Counted from the stretch's first letter, positions 1 through 7,266 are shown. The stretch: 8,781 nt of DNA from Candidatus Cloacimonadota bacterium (GCA_028683635.1 JAQUHL010000058.1:1-8781); one strand, 5' to 3'. Notes: a model not told the origin generated them from the sequence alone. Translations and numbers: made by a program.

Positions 1-921
1 GGAAAATCCCAAACAACCCGTGCAGTTGTCAAGGCCCTCAAAGCCAAGGGTTTAAAGGTATGTTCCATTCGTCACCCTATGCCATACGGCGATTTGGTAA
101 AACAAAAAGTACAACGCTTTGCCACTTTGGAAGATCTGAAAATCCACAATTGCACCATTGAAGAAATGGAAGAGTATGAACCACATATCATGATGAACAG
201 CGTCATCTATGCTGGAGTGGATTACGAAGCCATCGTCCGTGAAGCTGAGAAAGAAGCTGACGTTATCGTATGGGATGGCGGAAACAATGATATCCCATTC
301 TATTGCTCAGACAAACAGATCAATATCGTTGTCGTCGATCCTCACCGTCCTGGTGACGAAATTAGCTATTATCCCGGCGAAACTAACCTGCATCTTGCCG
401 ACGTCATCGTGATCAACAAAATCGACAGCGCAGATCTCGATGATATCCAGGAAGTAAGAGCCAACGTCCGCAGTATAAATAAAACTGCCCAGATCATCGA
501 TGGTGCCTCTCCCCTCTTTGTGGATAAACCTGAATTTATTACCGGTAAGCGGGTTTTAGTCGTGGAAGACGGCCCAACCCTAACCCACGGAGAAATGCCT
601 TACGGAGCTGGTGTAATCGCTGCAGAGAAATATGGTTGTGAAGATCTGGTTGACCCCCGTGAATGGGCTGTGGGAGAAATCAAAGAAACATTCGAAAAAT
701 ACCCTGAGATTGGGATCCTCCTTCCTGCCATGGGTTACAGTGATCAACAGATAAAAGACCTGGAAAAAACTATCAATTCCACCGAATGTGATAGCGTGGT
801 TATTGCAACTCCAATTGACCTTCGCAGAATCATTAAAATCAAAAAACCTGCCTGCCAGGTTCAATATGAACTACAGGAAATCGGCACTCCTACCATCGCC
901 GAGATTCTGAAAGACTTCTAA
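1..921 (+). CDS. P-loop GTPase related to cyclic 2,3-diphosphoglycerate synthetase (5' end outside window)
   Basis: The reading frame is open from base 1 and ends at TAA 919-921, so the N-terminus lies outside the window; the ATG at 79 is internal. The first visible residues, GKSQTTR, are the end of a P-loop (GKS) followed by a helix rich in basic residues. Further motifs are WDGGNND (271-291), a Walker-B/G3-like strand and turn, and NKID (415-426) after a hydrophobic strand, the G4 guanine-specificity motif. About 306 codons follow the P-loop. This arrangement and the text around WDGGNND match the predicted-GTPase family (COG2403) that includes archaeal cyclic 2,3-diphosphoglycerate synthetase. 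Whether this bacterial member makes that metabolite is unknown. It is expected to be cytoplasmic. It precedes arcC on the same strand with a 114-nt spacer. The family call is fairly secure; the reaction is not. Confidence 0.8.
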   Translation, partial: GKSQTTRAVVKALKAKGLKVCSIRHPMPYGDLVKQKVQRFATLEDLKIHNCTIEEMEEYEPHIMMNSVIYAGVDYEAIVREAEKEADVIVWDGGNNDIPFYCSDKQINIVVVDPHRPGDEISYYPGETNLHLADVIVINKIDSADLDDIQEVRANVRSINKTAQIIDGASPLFVDKPEFITGKRVLVVEDGPTLTHGEMPYGAGVIAAEKYGCEDLVDPREWAVGEIKETFEKYPEIGILLPAMGYSDQQIKDLEKTINSTECDSVVIATPIDLRRIIKIKKPACQVQYELQEIGTPTIAEILKDF

Positions 922-945
922 ACAACCTATATAATATATATCCAT

Positions 946-1005
946 AGAGCTAAGAGCAAGAAAGGAACTTATGCTCCTAACAAGCTCTCAGCTCTTTGGC
1001 TTTTA
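946..1005 (+). terminator. Imperfect hairpin between the GTPase gene and arcC, possible terminator
   Basis: AGAGCTAAGAGC (946-957) pairs with GCTCTCAGCTCT (984-995), giving 11 of 12 base pairs with one A-C mismatch and a 26-nt loop. A TTGGCTTTTAT stretch follows. The loop is long and the T tract is broken, so this would be a weak terminator or a structured arcC leader. A TATAAT hexamer lies just upstream at 930-935, but I find no good -35 partner for it. Confidence 0.35.
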
Positions 1006-1035
1006 TACAATGACAAAACATACTGAGGTTATAAA

Positions 1036-1983
1036 ATGAATAAAACTGCGGTTCTCGCCTTGGGTGGCAACGCAATCATTAAAGCTGGACAAAAAGGCAC
1101 AATCACTGAGCAATTCCTCAACACCCGTGAATCCCTGAGCGGGATCGTGGAGCTCATAAAACAAGGATACAAACTTACGATTACTCATGGTAACGGTCCA
1201 CAAGTTGGCAACCTTTTACGCCAACAGGAAGCTGGCGAAAAGGAAGGCTTGGCACCATTGCCACTCGGAGTACTAAATGCTGCGACCGAAGGAACGATGG
1301 GATATATGATCGAGCAGAGCCTTCAAAACAGGCTTCATCAGATGAATATTGACAAGGAAGTGATCACGATCGTTTCTCAGGTCGTGGTCGATAAAAATGA
1401 TCCCAGCATGCTCAACCCAACTAAATTTGTGGGTAGTACATATTACGATCAGAAACAAGCTGATGAACTGCATAAAACCTTGGGCTGGACACTCAAAGAA
1501 GATTCCGGCAAAGGCTTTCGAAGAGTGATGCCTTCTCCCAAACCCATGCAAATCATCCCGGGAAAAACAATCAAGGAACTTGTGGAGAGGGGAGAGATAG
1601 TCATCGCAGTCGGTGGTGGCGGTATCCCAATATACATTGAGGACAATGGGGATTTTGAGGGTGTTGATGCCGTCATTGACAAGGATTTTGCCTCTGCTCT
1701 TCTTGCATTGGTTATCGAAGCAGATCTCTTCGTTATTCTAACCGGAGTAGATAGGGTAAGCATCAACTATGGGAAACCCGATCAGAAAGATCTTGAGGTT
1801 TTAAGCGTGGCTGATGCAAAAAAGTATTATGATGAAAAACAATTTCCCCCAGGCAGTATGGGTCCGAAGATCCAGGCAGCAATTGATTTTCTCGAGCGTG
1901 GCGGAAAAGAAGTGCTGATCACATCAATTGATAGAATCGTTGATGCCTTTGCAGGAAAAACTGGAACCCGCATAGTACATTGA
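1036..1983 (+). CDS. arcC: Carbamate kinase
   Basis: This cytoplasmic enzyme of the amino-acid kinase fold interconverts carbamoyl phosphate plus ADP with carbamate (ammonia plus CO2) plus ATP. In fermenters it usually yields ATP from arginine, citrulline, agmatine or purine-derived carbamoyl groups. The 315-residue length is normal. Visible family motifs in order are ALGGNAI near residue 8 (phosphate-binding glycines), THGNGPQVGN near residue 50, AVGGGGIP near residue 191, AVIDKDFASALLA near residue 211, PGSMGPKIQAA near residue 272 and a GTRIV C-terminus. TGAGGT at 1024-1029, seven bases before the ATG, supports the start; the stop is TGA. No carbamoyltransferase or deiminase gene lies in the window, so the source of carbamoyl phosphate is unresolved. 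The neighbour upstream is the GTPase gene. No frameshift or missing motif is seen. Confidence 0.96.
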   Translation: MNKTAVLALGGNAIIKAGQKGTITEQFLNTRESLSGIVELIKQGYKLTITHGNGPQVGNLLRQQEAGEKEGLAPLPLGVLNAATEGTMGYMIEQSLQNRLHQMNIDKEVITIVSQVVVDKNDPSMLNPTKFVGSTYYDQKQADELHKTLGWTLKEDSGKGFRRVMPSPKPMQIIPGKTIKELVERGEIVIAVGGGGIPIYIEDNGDFEGVDAVIDKDFASALLALVIEADLFVILTGVDRVSINYGKPDQKDLEVLSVADAKKYYDEKQFPPGSMGPKIQAAIDFLERGGKEVLITSIDRIVDAFAGKTGTRIVH

Positions 1984-1999
1984 ATTGCCAGAAAAAGTC

Positions 2000-2027
2000 T
2001 TGACAAAAAAAGGTATTTACAAAGAAT
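2000..2027 (+). promoter_or_regulatory. Probable sigma-70-type promoter of tRNA-Phe
   Basis: A perfect TTGACA (-35) lies at 2000-2005 and an AAGAAT (-10, 4 of 6 matches) at 2022-2027, with a 16-bp spacer. Transcription would start near 2034, about 8 nt before the mature tRNA. The promoter begins 16 nt behind the arcC stop, which suggests the tRNA has its own transcript. Confidence 0.5.
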
Positions 2028-2041
2028 GGCGAAACATCTTC

Positions 2042-2117
2042 GGCGAGATAGCTCAGCCGGTAGAGCAGAGGCCTGAAAAGCCTTGTGTCCCCAGTTCGAT
2101 TCTGGGTCTTGCCACCA
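2042..2117 (+). tRNA. tRNA-Phe (anticodon GAA)
   Basis: The gene folds as a complete 76-nt cloverleaf. The acceptor is GGCGAGA/TCTTGCC (one G-T pair), the D stem GCTC/GAGC and the anticodon stem GAGGC/GCCTT. The anticodon loop CTGAAAA puts GAA at 2075-2077. The T stem is CCCAG/CTGGG with loop TTCGATT, and ACCA is encoded at 2114-2117. The D arm, variable loop GTGTC and general layout closely resemble the tRNA-Phe of other bacteria, so the identity is firm. It is flanked by its own likely promoter and by an intrinsic terminator. Confidence 0.97.
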
Positions 2118-2125
2118 TCTCCTTT

Positions 2126-2159
2126 AGGACGCCATTTTATTGGCGTCCTTTTTCTTTTA
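2126..2159 (+). terminator. Intrinsic terminator of tRNA-Phe
   Basis: AGGACGCCA (2126-2134) and TGGCGTCCT (2141-2149) form a perfect 9-bp GC-rich stem with a 6-nt loop. The T-rich tail TTTTTCTTTT follows. The hairpin starts 9 nt after the tRNA CCA. This is a textbook rho-independent terminator. Confidence 0.93.
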
Positions 2160-2187
2160 TCTATTCAAGGATGATGAACCAGGAATA

Positions 2188-3765
2188 ATGATACTTGTCA
2201 AAAATCTGAGGTTTCCTGCTGGCAGGTACTATTCCCTTGAGAAACAGATAGCCAAAAAGCTCAATCTGGATCTGGGAAGCTTCGAACTGAAGCGAATCCT
2301 GAGGAAGGCACTCGATACTCGAAAACACGCTCTTCCCTTTTACGATTTCACGGTGCTAATTGAGCCACATATTGAGCTTAAACCTCATCCAGACGTGATT
2401 GATTTTGCTCCACCCCCGCCCCTTCCCAGGCCCTCGAAAGCAGTGGCAAATCCCCACCCCTTTATCATCGGTATGGGACCTGCAGGATTATTCTGTGCGC
2501 TGGCAATGGTAGAAAATGGGTTCCAACCTTACTTATTCGACCGTGGGGATGCCCTTGAACAAAGAGCACAAAAGGTGGATAACTACTGGAGACATGGAAT
2601 TCTCGATGAAGAATCCAATGTTCAGTTTGGCGAAGGTGGTGCCGGAGCTTTTTCTGATGGCAAACTAACAAGCCGTTCAAAAGATCCCGTGGTTGATAGG
2701 GTTTTCGAATACCTGATAGCTTTTGGGGCCGATTCAGATATATCATATGAAGCTCTTCCCCATTTGGGAACTGATGGAATCAGAAGCATTACAACCCGAA
2801 TCCGGAGTTTTTTGATCTCAAAAGGATGCAAGTTCTTTTACCTCCATAAATTAAACGCTATTGACATCTCGGGTGGCCTCGTCTCAAGTGTTCATATTAA
2901 TCAGGAAAGCTACCAACCAGAGCTTTTGATTTTGGCTTTGGGAAACTCAGCACGACAGACTTTCAAAATGCTCTCAAAGCACTCCATTGCCATGGAACCC
3001 AAGGATTTTGCCATTGGGTTAAGAATTGAGCATTCCCAGAGCTATATCAACAAAACCATCTACGGCAATGAAAAATGGAGCAGTATATTAGGTTCGGCAA
3101 CTTACCGTCTGGTAGATAGAAAGTCTTCTTCCTATACATTTTGCATGTGCCCGGGGGGCAGCATTATTGCAGCAGCTTCAGAGAATGATTCCATAGTGAC
3201 CAATGGAATGAGCTTTTCAGGGCGGAATTCTGGGTATGCCAACAGCGCAATTGTTACTGCCATTAACAAGACCATCTACGGAAACGGTGTATTAGCAGGA
3301 ATAGATTTCCAGCATCAAATCGAAAAACAGGCATATAATAAAGGCTATTATGCCCCTGTTCAAACAGCTAAGGACTACCTGAGTGGAAATTTATCCACTC
3401 GATTACCTGCTTGCTCGTACCTCCCAGGAACATATAATGGAGATATTTCCACAATCTTCCCCGCTTCCCTGAGCAAATCCCTAAAAATTGCTTTACAGAA
3501 ATATGATTCTGTTCTCAGTGGTTTTGTCAGGGAAGGGACGATTTGTGCACCAGAGACTCGTACGTCTTCTCCCATAAGAATCCTCCGGGATTCTGGGAAA
3601 TTATCTTCCCTCAGCGCAAAGAACCTGTACCCCATTGGAGAAGGAGCGGGCTATGCAGGAGGGATAATTAGCAGTGCAGCGGATGGATACCGCACCGGAA
3701 TGCAGTTTCATATGGGCTGTAAGCGACTTTCAAAGGTGAGATATGGTAAAGATTTTGGTAATTGA
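2188..3765 (+). CDS. FAD-dependent dehydrogenase (COG2509-type), substrate unknown
   Basis: This is a 525-residue cytoplasmic flavoprotein. Residues 1-85 form a small alpha/beta N-terminal domain typical of this family. A FIIGMGPAG dinucleotide-binding motif follows at residues 92-100. Then come the acidic strand end FDRG and the characteristic QFGEGGAGAFSDGKL stretch. The C-terminal FAD-closing motif is YPIGEGAGYAGGI, followed by SSAADG. The pattern matches the uncharacterised FAD-dependent dehydrogenases grouped as COG2509; no substrate is known to me. I choose ATG 2188, with AGGA at 2181-2184, over an in-frame ATG at 2140, because 2140 lies inside the tRNA terminator hairpin and the family N-terminus matches MILVKNLRFPAG. 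The end overlaps the next gene by 23 nt in another frame, which implies translational coupling. No clear promoter fits between the terminator and the start. Confidence 0.88.
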   Translation: MILVKNLRFPAGRYYSLEKQIAKKLNLDLGSFELKRILRKALDTRKHALPFYDFTVLIEPHIELKPHPDVIDFAPPPPLPRPSKAVANPHPFIIGMGPAGLFCALAMVENGFQPYLFDRGDALEQRAQKVDNYWRHGILDEESNVQFGEGGAGAFSDGKLTSRSKDPVVDRVFEYLIAFGADSDISYEALPHLGTDGIRSITTRIRSFLISKGCKFFYLHKLNAIDISGGLVSSVHINQESYQPELLILALGNSARQTFKMLSKHSIAMEPKDFAIGLRIEHSQSYINKTIYGNEKWSSILGSATYRLVDRKSSSYTFCMCPGGSIIAAASENDSIVTNGMSFSGRNSGYANSAIVTAINKTIYGNGVLAGIDFQHQIEKQAYNKGYYAPVQTAKDYLSGNLSTRLPACSYLPGTYNGDISTIFPASLSKSLKIALQKYDSVLSGFVREGTICAPETRTSSPIRILRDSGKLSSLSAKNLYPIGEGAGYAGGIISSAADGYRTGMQFHMGCKRLSKVRYGKDFGN

Positions 3766-4114
3766 GGATGACGACAGTTTTCGGAATGTTCTCGTCCAGA
3801 TGCTCGAGAAAGCCGGATTTGAGGTGAAACACGCTTCGGATGGCAATCAAGCGCTTACAATTTGTGATAGTTACATGCCGGATTTAGTTTTAACAGATAT
3901 CATCATGCCCGACAAAGAAGGCTTGGAGACCATACAGGAACTCGTTTCAAAAATCCCTGGTATCAAAATCATTGCCATGTCTGGGGGTGGAAGATTCGGG
4001 CCAGATAGCTACCTTCCTCTTGCCAAAAGATTAGGCGCTAAAAAAACTCTGCAAAAACCCTTTATGCGTGAAGAACTCATGACTACAATTCAAGAAGCGC
4101 TTGAAGCGGAATAA
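3743..4114 (+). CDS. Single-domain response regulator (CheY-like receiver)
   Basis: The 123 residues make exactly one receiver domain with no output domain. The acidic pair D9/D10 binds Mg2+, D52 in LVLTDIIMPD is the phosphoacceptor, S80 in IIAMSGGG is the switch Ser/Thr and K105 in LQKPF is the invariant lysine. The position of the CheY aromatic switch residue is Thr102 here. The start is supported by AAAGGTGAG at 3732-3740 just before ATG 3743. The gene begins inside the last codons of the flavoprotein gene, so the two are very likely co-transcribed and translationally coupled. No histidine kinase lies in the window, so the phosphodonor and partner are unknown. It converges on queE with a 37-nt gap in which I see no strong terminator. 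Confidence 0.93.
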   Translation: MVKILVIEDDDSFRNVLVQMLEKAGFEVKHASDGNQALTICDSYMPDLVLTDIIMPDKEGLETIQELVSKIPGIKIIAMSGGGRFGPDSYLPLAKRLGAKKTLQKPFMREELMTTIQEALEAE

Positions 4115-4151
4115 ACTTCACCATACTTGTTTGAGCTTGTTTCCTGCCCTG

Positions 4152-4784
4152 TTATTGAATTGAAATCAGTTTATGAAGCTGAAGTTGGAGCCGGGCATGC
4201 AGGCCATCCTTAAGCATCCAGCCGGCCAGAAGCCTGGGAGAAAGAACGTTAGTTAGCGGCGAAAAAAGAATCTTTGAGCTCTCCAGCTTATTTTCTTTGA
4301 TAAAATCCAGTGCAAATTTGTAGTCATAAAAGGATGTAAGTACAAACTTCAGTTCATCGTGGGGTTCCAAACAACGGAGATTCCATTTCATAAAACTATC
4401 CCCCTCACCGCTGCCGGGAGTCTTGACATCGATAATTTTGATCACATGGGATGGTATATCACCCAGGAAGAGTGAACCGTTGGTTTCCAAAAGTATCTGA
4501 TATCCATGGGAATGTAATAGTTCCATGAGGGGAAGAATGTTATCCTGCAGAACTGGTTCTCCGCCAGTTAGTTCGACAAGTTTGCAGGGATACTCCTTGA
4601 TTATGCCAAATATCTCTGCAAGTGAGAGCTGTTCCCTGATGTCGTGAGCATATCTGGTATCGCAATAGTTACAATTGAGGTTGCATTCGGCAAATCTGAT
4701 AAAGATACACGGTAAGCCTGAGTAGCTGGATTCACCCTGCAACGAGTAAAAAATCTCGGAAAGCTTGAGCTTGATGTCTGTCAA
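4152..4784 (-). CDS. queE: 7-carboxy-7-deazaguanine synthase (radical SAM)
   Basis: QueE converts 6-carboxy-5,6,7,8-tetrahydropterin to 7-carboxy-7-deazaguanine, a step to preQ0 and queuosine in tRNA. The 210-residue length is typical. The N-terminus SEIFYSLQGESSYSGLPC is the substrate/SAM signature of the family. C34, C38 and C41 form the CX3CX2C motif for the [4Fe-4S] cluster. ELTGGEPVLQ near residue 70 binds SAM, LLETNGS and DVKTPGSG follow, and the end carries RLQLQLHK as in other members. No ATG fits; TTG at 4784 gives the expected N-terminus and lies 9 nt behind the amidohydrolase stop, so translation probably relies on coupling (only a weak GAG precedes it). QueC, QueD and QueF are not in the window. 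Confidence 0.94.
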   Translation of the reverse strand: MTDIKLKLSEIFYSLQGESSYSGLPCIFIRFAECNLNCNYCDTRYAHDIREQLSLAEIFGIIKEYPCKLVELTGGEPVLQDNILPLMELLHSHGYQILLETNGSLFLGDIPSHVIKIIDVKTPGSGEGDSFMKWNLRCLEPHDELKFVLTSFYDYKFALDFIKENKLESSKILFSPLTNVLSPRLLAGWMLKDGLHARLQLQLHKLISIQ

Positions 4785-4793
4785 AATGGATTC

Positions 4794-6005
4794 TCAAAAG
4801 GGCAGATAGGGAAAATCCTTGTGATAGCCAAGCTTGGCATCGATCATATCATTTAGCTCCATGGGATCTCCAAGCACGAATTTCTCCCTCTTACCAGTTC
4901 TAAAAATCGTATATACTTCACTATTGACCTCAAAGAAATCCAGCCAATCCGCATCTCCATATCTTGGTATGTCATCCACCATCAAAAGGCGAATATTCTC
5001 TGCTTCAATATCGAGCAGATTCTCATAGGGATCGCCATCAATTTTATCTATTAGCAGCAGATTCGAGGTTTGGTTCGGATCAAGATAGGCATATTTTTCT
5101 GGTAACATCAGGGCGTGCACAGCATTTACAGTTACCATCTTATAGAGTGTCGTTGCTTTTATGTCGGGATATACTTTTCTGGCTGTCAGAAACTCGTCGA
5201 TAAGATTGATCCCACCAGACATCGTGGAGTCTGTCCCTATGCAGACGTTGGCTCCGCAAGACAAGGCATGAGATACATCGAATGTTTTACCTATCAGGTA
5301 CATATTTGATCCCGGACACCAGCACACTGATGCATTAACAGATGCAATTTCCTCTATTTCTTTATGTGAAAAGGCGATTCCATGGATCATCAGGGTGTTT
5401 CTTTTGAGGAGATGTCTTTTTTTGAGTTCCTTAAATTCCACTTTTGTGATTTCGTCTGTGCCTTCTCCAAGATGGATTATGAACGGAACCTTTCCTTCGG
5501 ACAAAGCTAATTCCTGTTCCGGAGTACCGCCCCCCCACCAATTGCCAAGCGTGATAGAGTGACATTGATGAAAAGCATTCACAACTCTAATGGGAAATTG
5601 CTGATAATACGAGTTCGCTTGTAGTGGTGCATGATCCTGTACAATTCCGCAACCTGAAAACAGATTTTTGTAGGTTCCCAAAGTTGCCAATACAGAAGCA
5701 TCCGGATCCGTTAATACAAATGAACCGTCGTTAACCCAAAAAAGATCTCTCTCGCGAAATGCAAAAGAATGTTTCATATCTTCGACCCAGATATGTGAAT
5801 TGGGATAGGGTCGGTTGTCGCCTGCACGGGGGACCCAGTTACCGATCAAATGATCATGAGAATTGATCAGCGGGATATAAGCGTAGGCATCCTCAAGACT
5901 GAGGAATTCCGGGCATTCCTGGCTCAGTTCTGCAGAAATATGCAAATCAATCTCATGTTCAATTCGATCAGGACTCAGGACGCTGATCGAAGGTCTGATT
6001 TTCAT
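4794..6005 (-). CDS. Metal-dependent amidohydrolase, cytosine/guanine deaminase-like clade, substrate unknown
   Basis: This is a 403-residue TIM-barrel amidohydrolase. The full set of metal and catalytic positions is visible: H50 and H52 in NSHDHL, H178 with E181 (HxxE in IHLGEGTDE), H208 in MIHG and D259 in IGTDST. The HxxE pattern resembles hydrolytic deaminases such as cytosine, guanine or S-adenosylhomocysteine deaminase (COG0402-like). The N-terminal region before the barrel is short (about 45 residues), so the usual beta-sandwich is reduced. There is no signal peptide. ATG 6005-6003 overlaps the etfA stop as ATGA, and queE follows after 9 nt, so the three genes form one operon. A base or pterin-like substrate would suit the queE context, but that is inference. 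The superfamily is secure; the substrate is not. Confidence 0.87.
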   Translation of the reverse strand: MKIRPSISVLSPDRIEHEIDLHISAELSQECPEFLSLEDAYAYIPLINSHDHLIGNWVPRAGDNRPYPNSHIWVEDMKHSFAFRERDLFWVNDGSFVLTDPDASVLATLGTYKNLFSGCGIVQDHAPLQANSYYQQFPIRVVNAFHQCHSITLGNWWGGGTPEQELALSEGKVPFIIHLGEGTDEITKVEFKELKKRHLLKRNTLMIHGIAFSHKEIEEIASVNASVCWCPGSNMYLIGKTFDVSHALSCGANVCIGTDSTMSGGINLIDEFLTARKVYPDIKATTLYKMVTVNAVHALMLPEKYAYLDPNQTSNLLLIDKIDGDPYENLLDIEAENIRLLMVDDIPRYGDADWLDFFEVNSEVYTIFRTGKREKFVLGDPMELNDMIDAKLGYHKDFPYLPF

Positions 6006-7192
6006 GCTCTGATTTCTTTTATCCTTTTAATAAGTATGGGAACTACTTCAAACAAATCACCAACGATCCCCAGATCTGCGACTTTGAAGATGGGGGCATC
6101 CGGATCTTTGTTTATGGAAATAATATAATCGGCAGAAGACATCCCGGCAAGATGCTGAATAGCTCCGCTGATGCCAATCGAGAAATAAATATTTGGTTTT
6201 ACAGTTTTACCTGTTTGCCCCACCTGGTGAGAATAGGGCATCCATTCTGCATCAACAGCAGCTCTCGATGCACCAACGGCACCATCAAGCGATTCTGCCA
6301 GTTCTTCAATCATAGTAAAATTCCTGGCTTCCTTCAGCCCCCTACCTCCGGATACAATGATATTGGCTTCCGTGATATTGACAAGTGCAGTTTTTTCCTT
6401 TTCAAAGCCCAGCCACATGGACATCTGACTGTCAAAATCAAAATCAACCTGTTCGAGTATGACGATTCCGGATCGTCCATCATCACGGGGGAGTGGATTC
6501 ATTACTTTATGCCGGACAGTTGCCATTTGGGGACGGTGGTTTGGAGTGATAATCGTTGCCATGATGTTCCCACCAAAGGCGGGACGGGTTTGGAGGAGGT
6601 TTCCGCTTTCAGGATCATACTCGAGACCTGTGCAATCTGCTGTAAGCCCGGTATGGATTTGCACAGCCACTCTGGGAATAAAGGATCTTCCCATGACAGT
6701 CGCTCCAGCCAGAATAACAGCGGGTTTGTATTTTTGTGCGAGGTGCGACATCGCTTTTGCATAACGCTCATCCTGGAAGTGTTTCAAAGCAGGATCATCC
6801 ACATATATAACCTTATCTGCACCGTGGGCAATGAGATCAGCAGGCAAGCTATCGATATCACTGCCAAATAGCACCGCGGTAAGTTCTGCTTCCATTTGTG
6901 AAGCAAGGTCCCTACCTTTGCCCAAGAGCTCGTATACAACCGGTGCAATGACTCCATCCCGCTGTTCAGCATATACCCAAATCCCACTGTATTGGGATTT
7001 ATCCATGGACTGCACTTCCTTACGGCGCAGAATGATGGCATCAAAGGGACAGGATTTTACACAAGCACCACAAAGCGTGCATTTATCAAGGTTTATAGAG
7101 GCAAGTTTATCAGTTATGGTGATCGCATCATAGGCACAAGCCCGAAGACAGGCTCCGCAGCCTATACATTTCTCGTCAATAATTTCAATCAT
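6002..7192 (-). CDS. etfA: Electron transfer flavoprotein alpha subunit with N-terminal 2x[4Fe-4S] ferredoxin domain
   Basis: The 396 residues combine two modules. Residues 1-50 hold two CX2CX2CX3C motifs (C9, C12, C15, C19 and C38, C41, C44, C48) for two [4Fe-4S] clusters. From about residue 70 an EtfA follows. Its C-terminal FAD domain shows SGGRGL, GASRAAVDAEW, QVGQTGKTV, GISGAIQH and INKDPDAPIF, ending in ADLGIVGD. Ferredoxin-fused EtfA proteins are known in anaerobes, for example in the electron-bifurcating lactate dehydrogenase and caffeyl-CoA reductase complexes of Acetobacterium. By analogy this one may pass electrons between a flavin dehydrogenase, NAD and ferredoxin. AGGAG (7205-7201), 8 nt before ATG, supports the start. 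EtfA needs EtfB, which usually lies directly upstream; here hydE lies there instead, so the partner must be encoded elsewhere. The stop overlaps the amidohydrolase start (ATGA). Confidence 0.95.
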   Translation of the reverse strand: MIEIIDEKCIGCGACLRACAYDAITITDKLASINLDKCTLCGACVKSCPFDAIILRRKEVQSMDKSQYSGIWVYAEQRDGVIAPVVYELLGKGRDLASQMEAELTAVLFGSDIDSLPADLIAHGADKVIYVDDPALKHFQDERYAKAMSHLAQKYKPAVILAGATVMGRSFIPRVAVQIHTGLTADCTGLEYDPESGNLLQTRPAFGGNIMATIITPNHRPQMATVRHKVMNPLPRDDGRSGIVILEQVDFDFDSQMSMWLGFEKEKTALVNITEANIIVSGGRGLKEARNFTMIEELAESLDGAVGASRAAVDAEWMPYSHQVGQTGKTVKPNIYFSIGISGAIQHLAGMSSADYIISINKDPDAPIFKVADLGIVGDLFEVVPILIKRIKEIRA

Positions 7193-7230
7193 GTATCTTT
7201 CTCCTGCACTGTAGCTTTTTTAGCAGGCAT
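7189..7230 (-). CDS. Possible 13-residue leader ORF before etfA
   Basis: ATG 7230-7228 opens a frame coding MPAKKATVQEKDT and stops at TGA 7191-7189, overlapping the etfA ATG as ATGA. The etfA ribosome binding site lies within its codons. Its own AGGA is only one base from the ATG, which is poor spacing. It may be a coupled leader peptide or chance. Confidence 0.15.
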   Translation of the reverse strand: MPAKKATVQEKDT

Positions 7231-7266
7231 ATCCTGTCAAGAGAAAATAGGCTGATAAACGCCGAT

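Noticed and set aside
2140..2187. Upstream ATG (2140) as start of the flavoprotein
   Set aside because: It lies inside the terminator hairpin and adds a 16-residue tail unlike the family; ATG 2188 has a ribosome binding site and the expected N-terminus.
1985..2188. 67-codon plus-strand open frame behind arcC
   Set aside because: It runs through the tRNA-Phe gene and its terminator and starts with TTG; it has no protein-like signature.
6152..6871. 239-codon open frame on the plus strand
   Set aside because: It is antisense to the well-supported etfA, has no recognisable motif and no ribosome binding site that I can see; it is a shadow.
7211..7240. Promoter for etfA from TTGACA at 7240-7235
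   Set aside because: No acceptable -10 hexamer lies at 16-19 bp spacing, so I do not call it.
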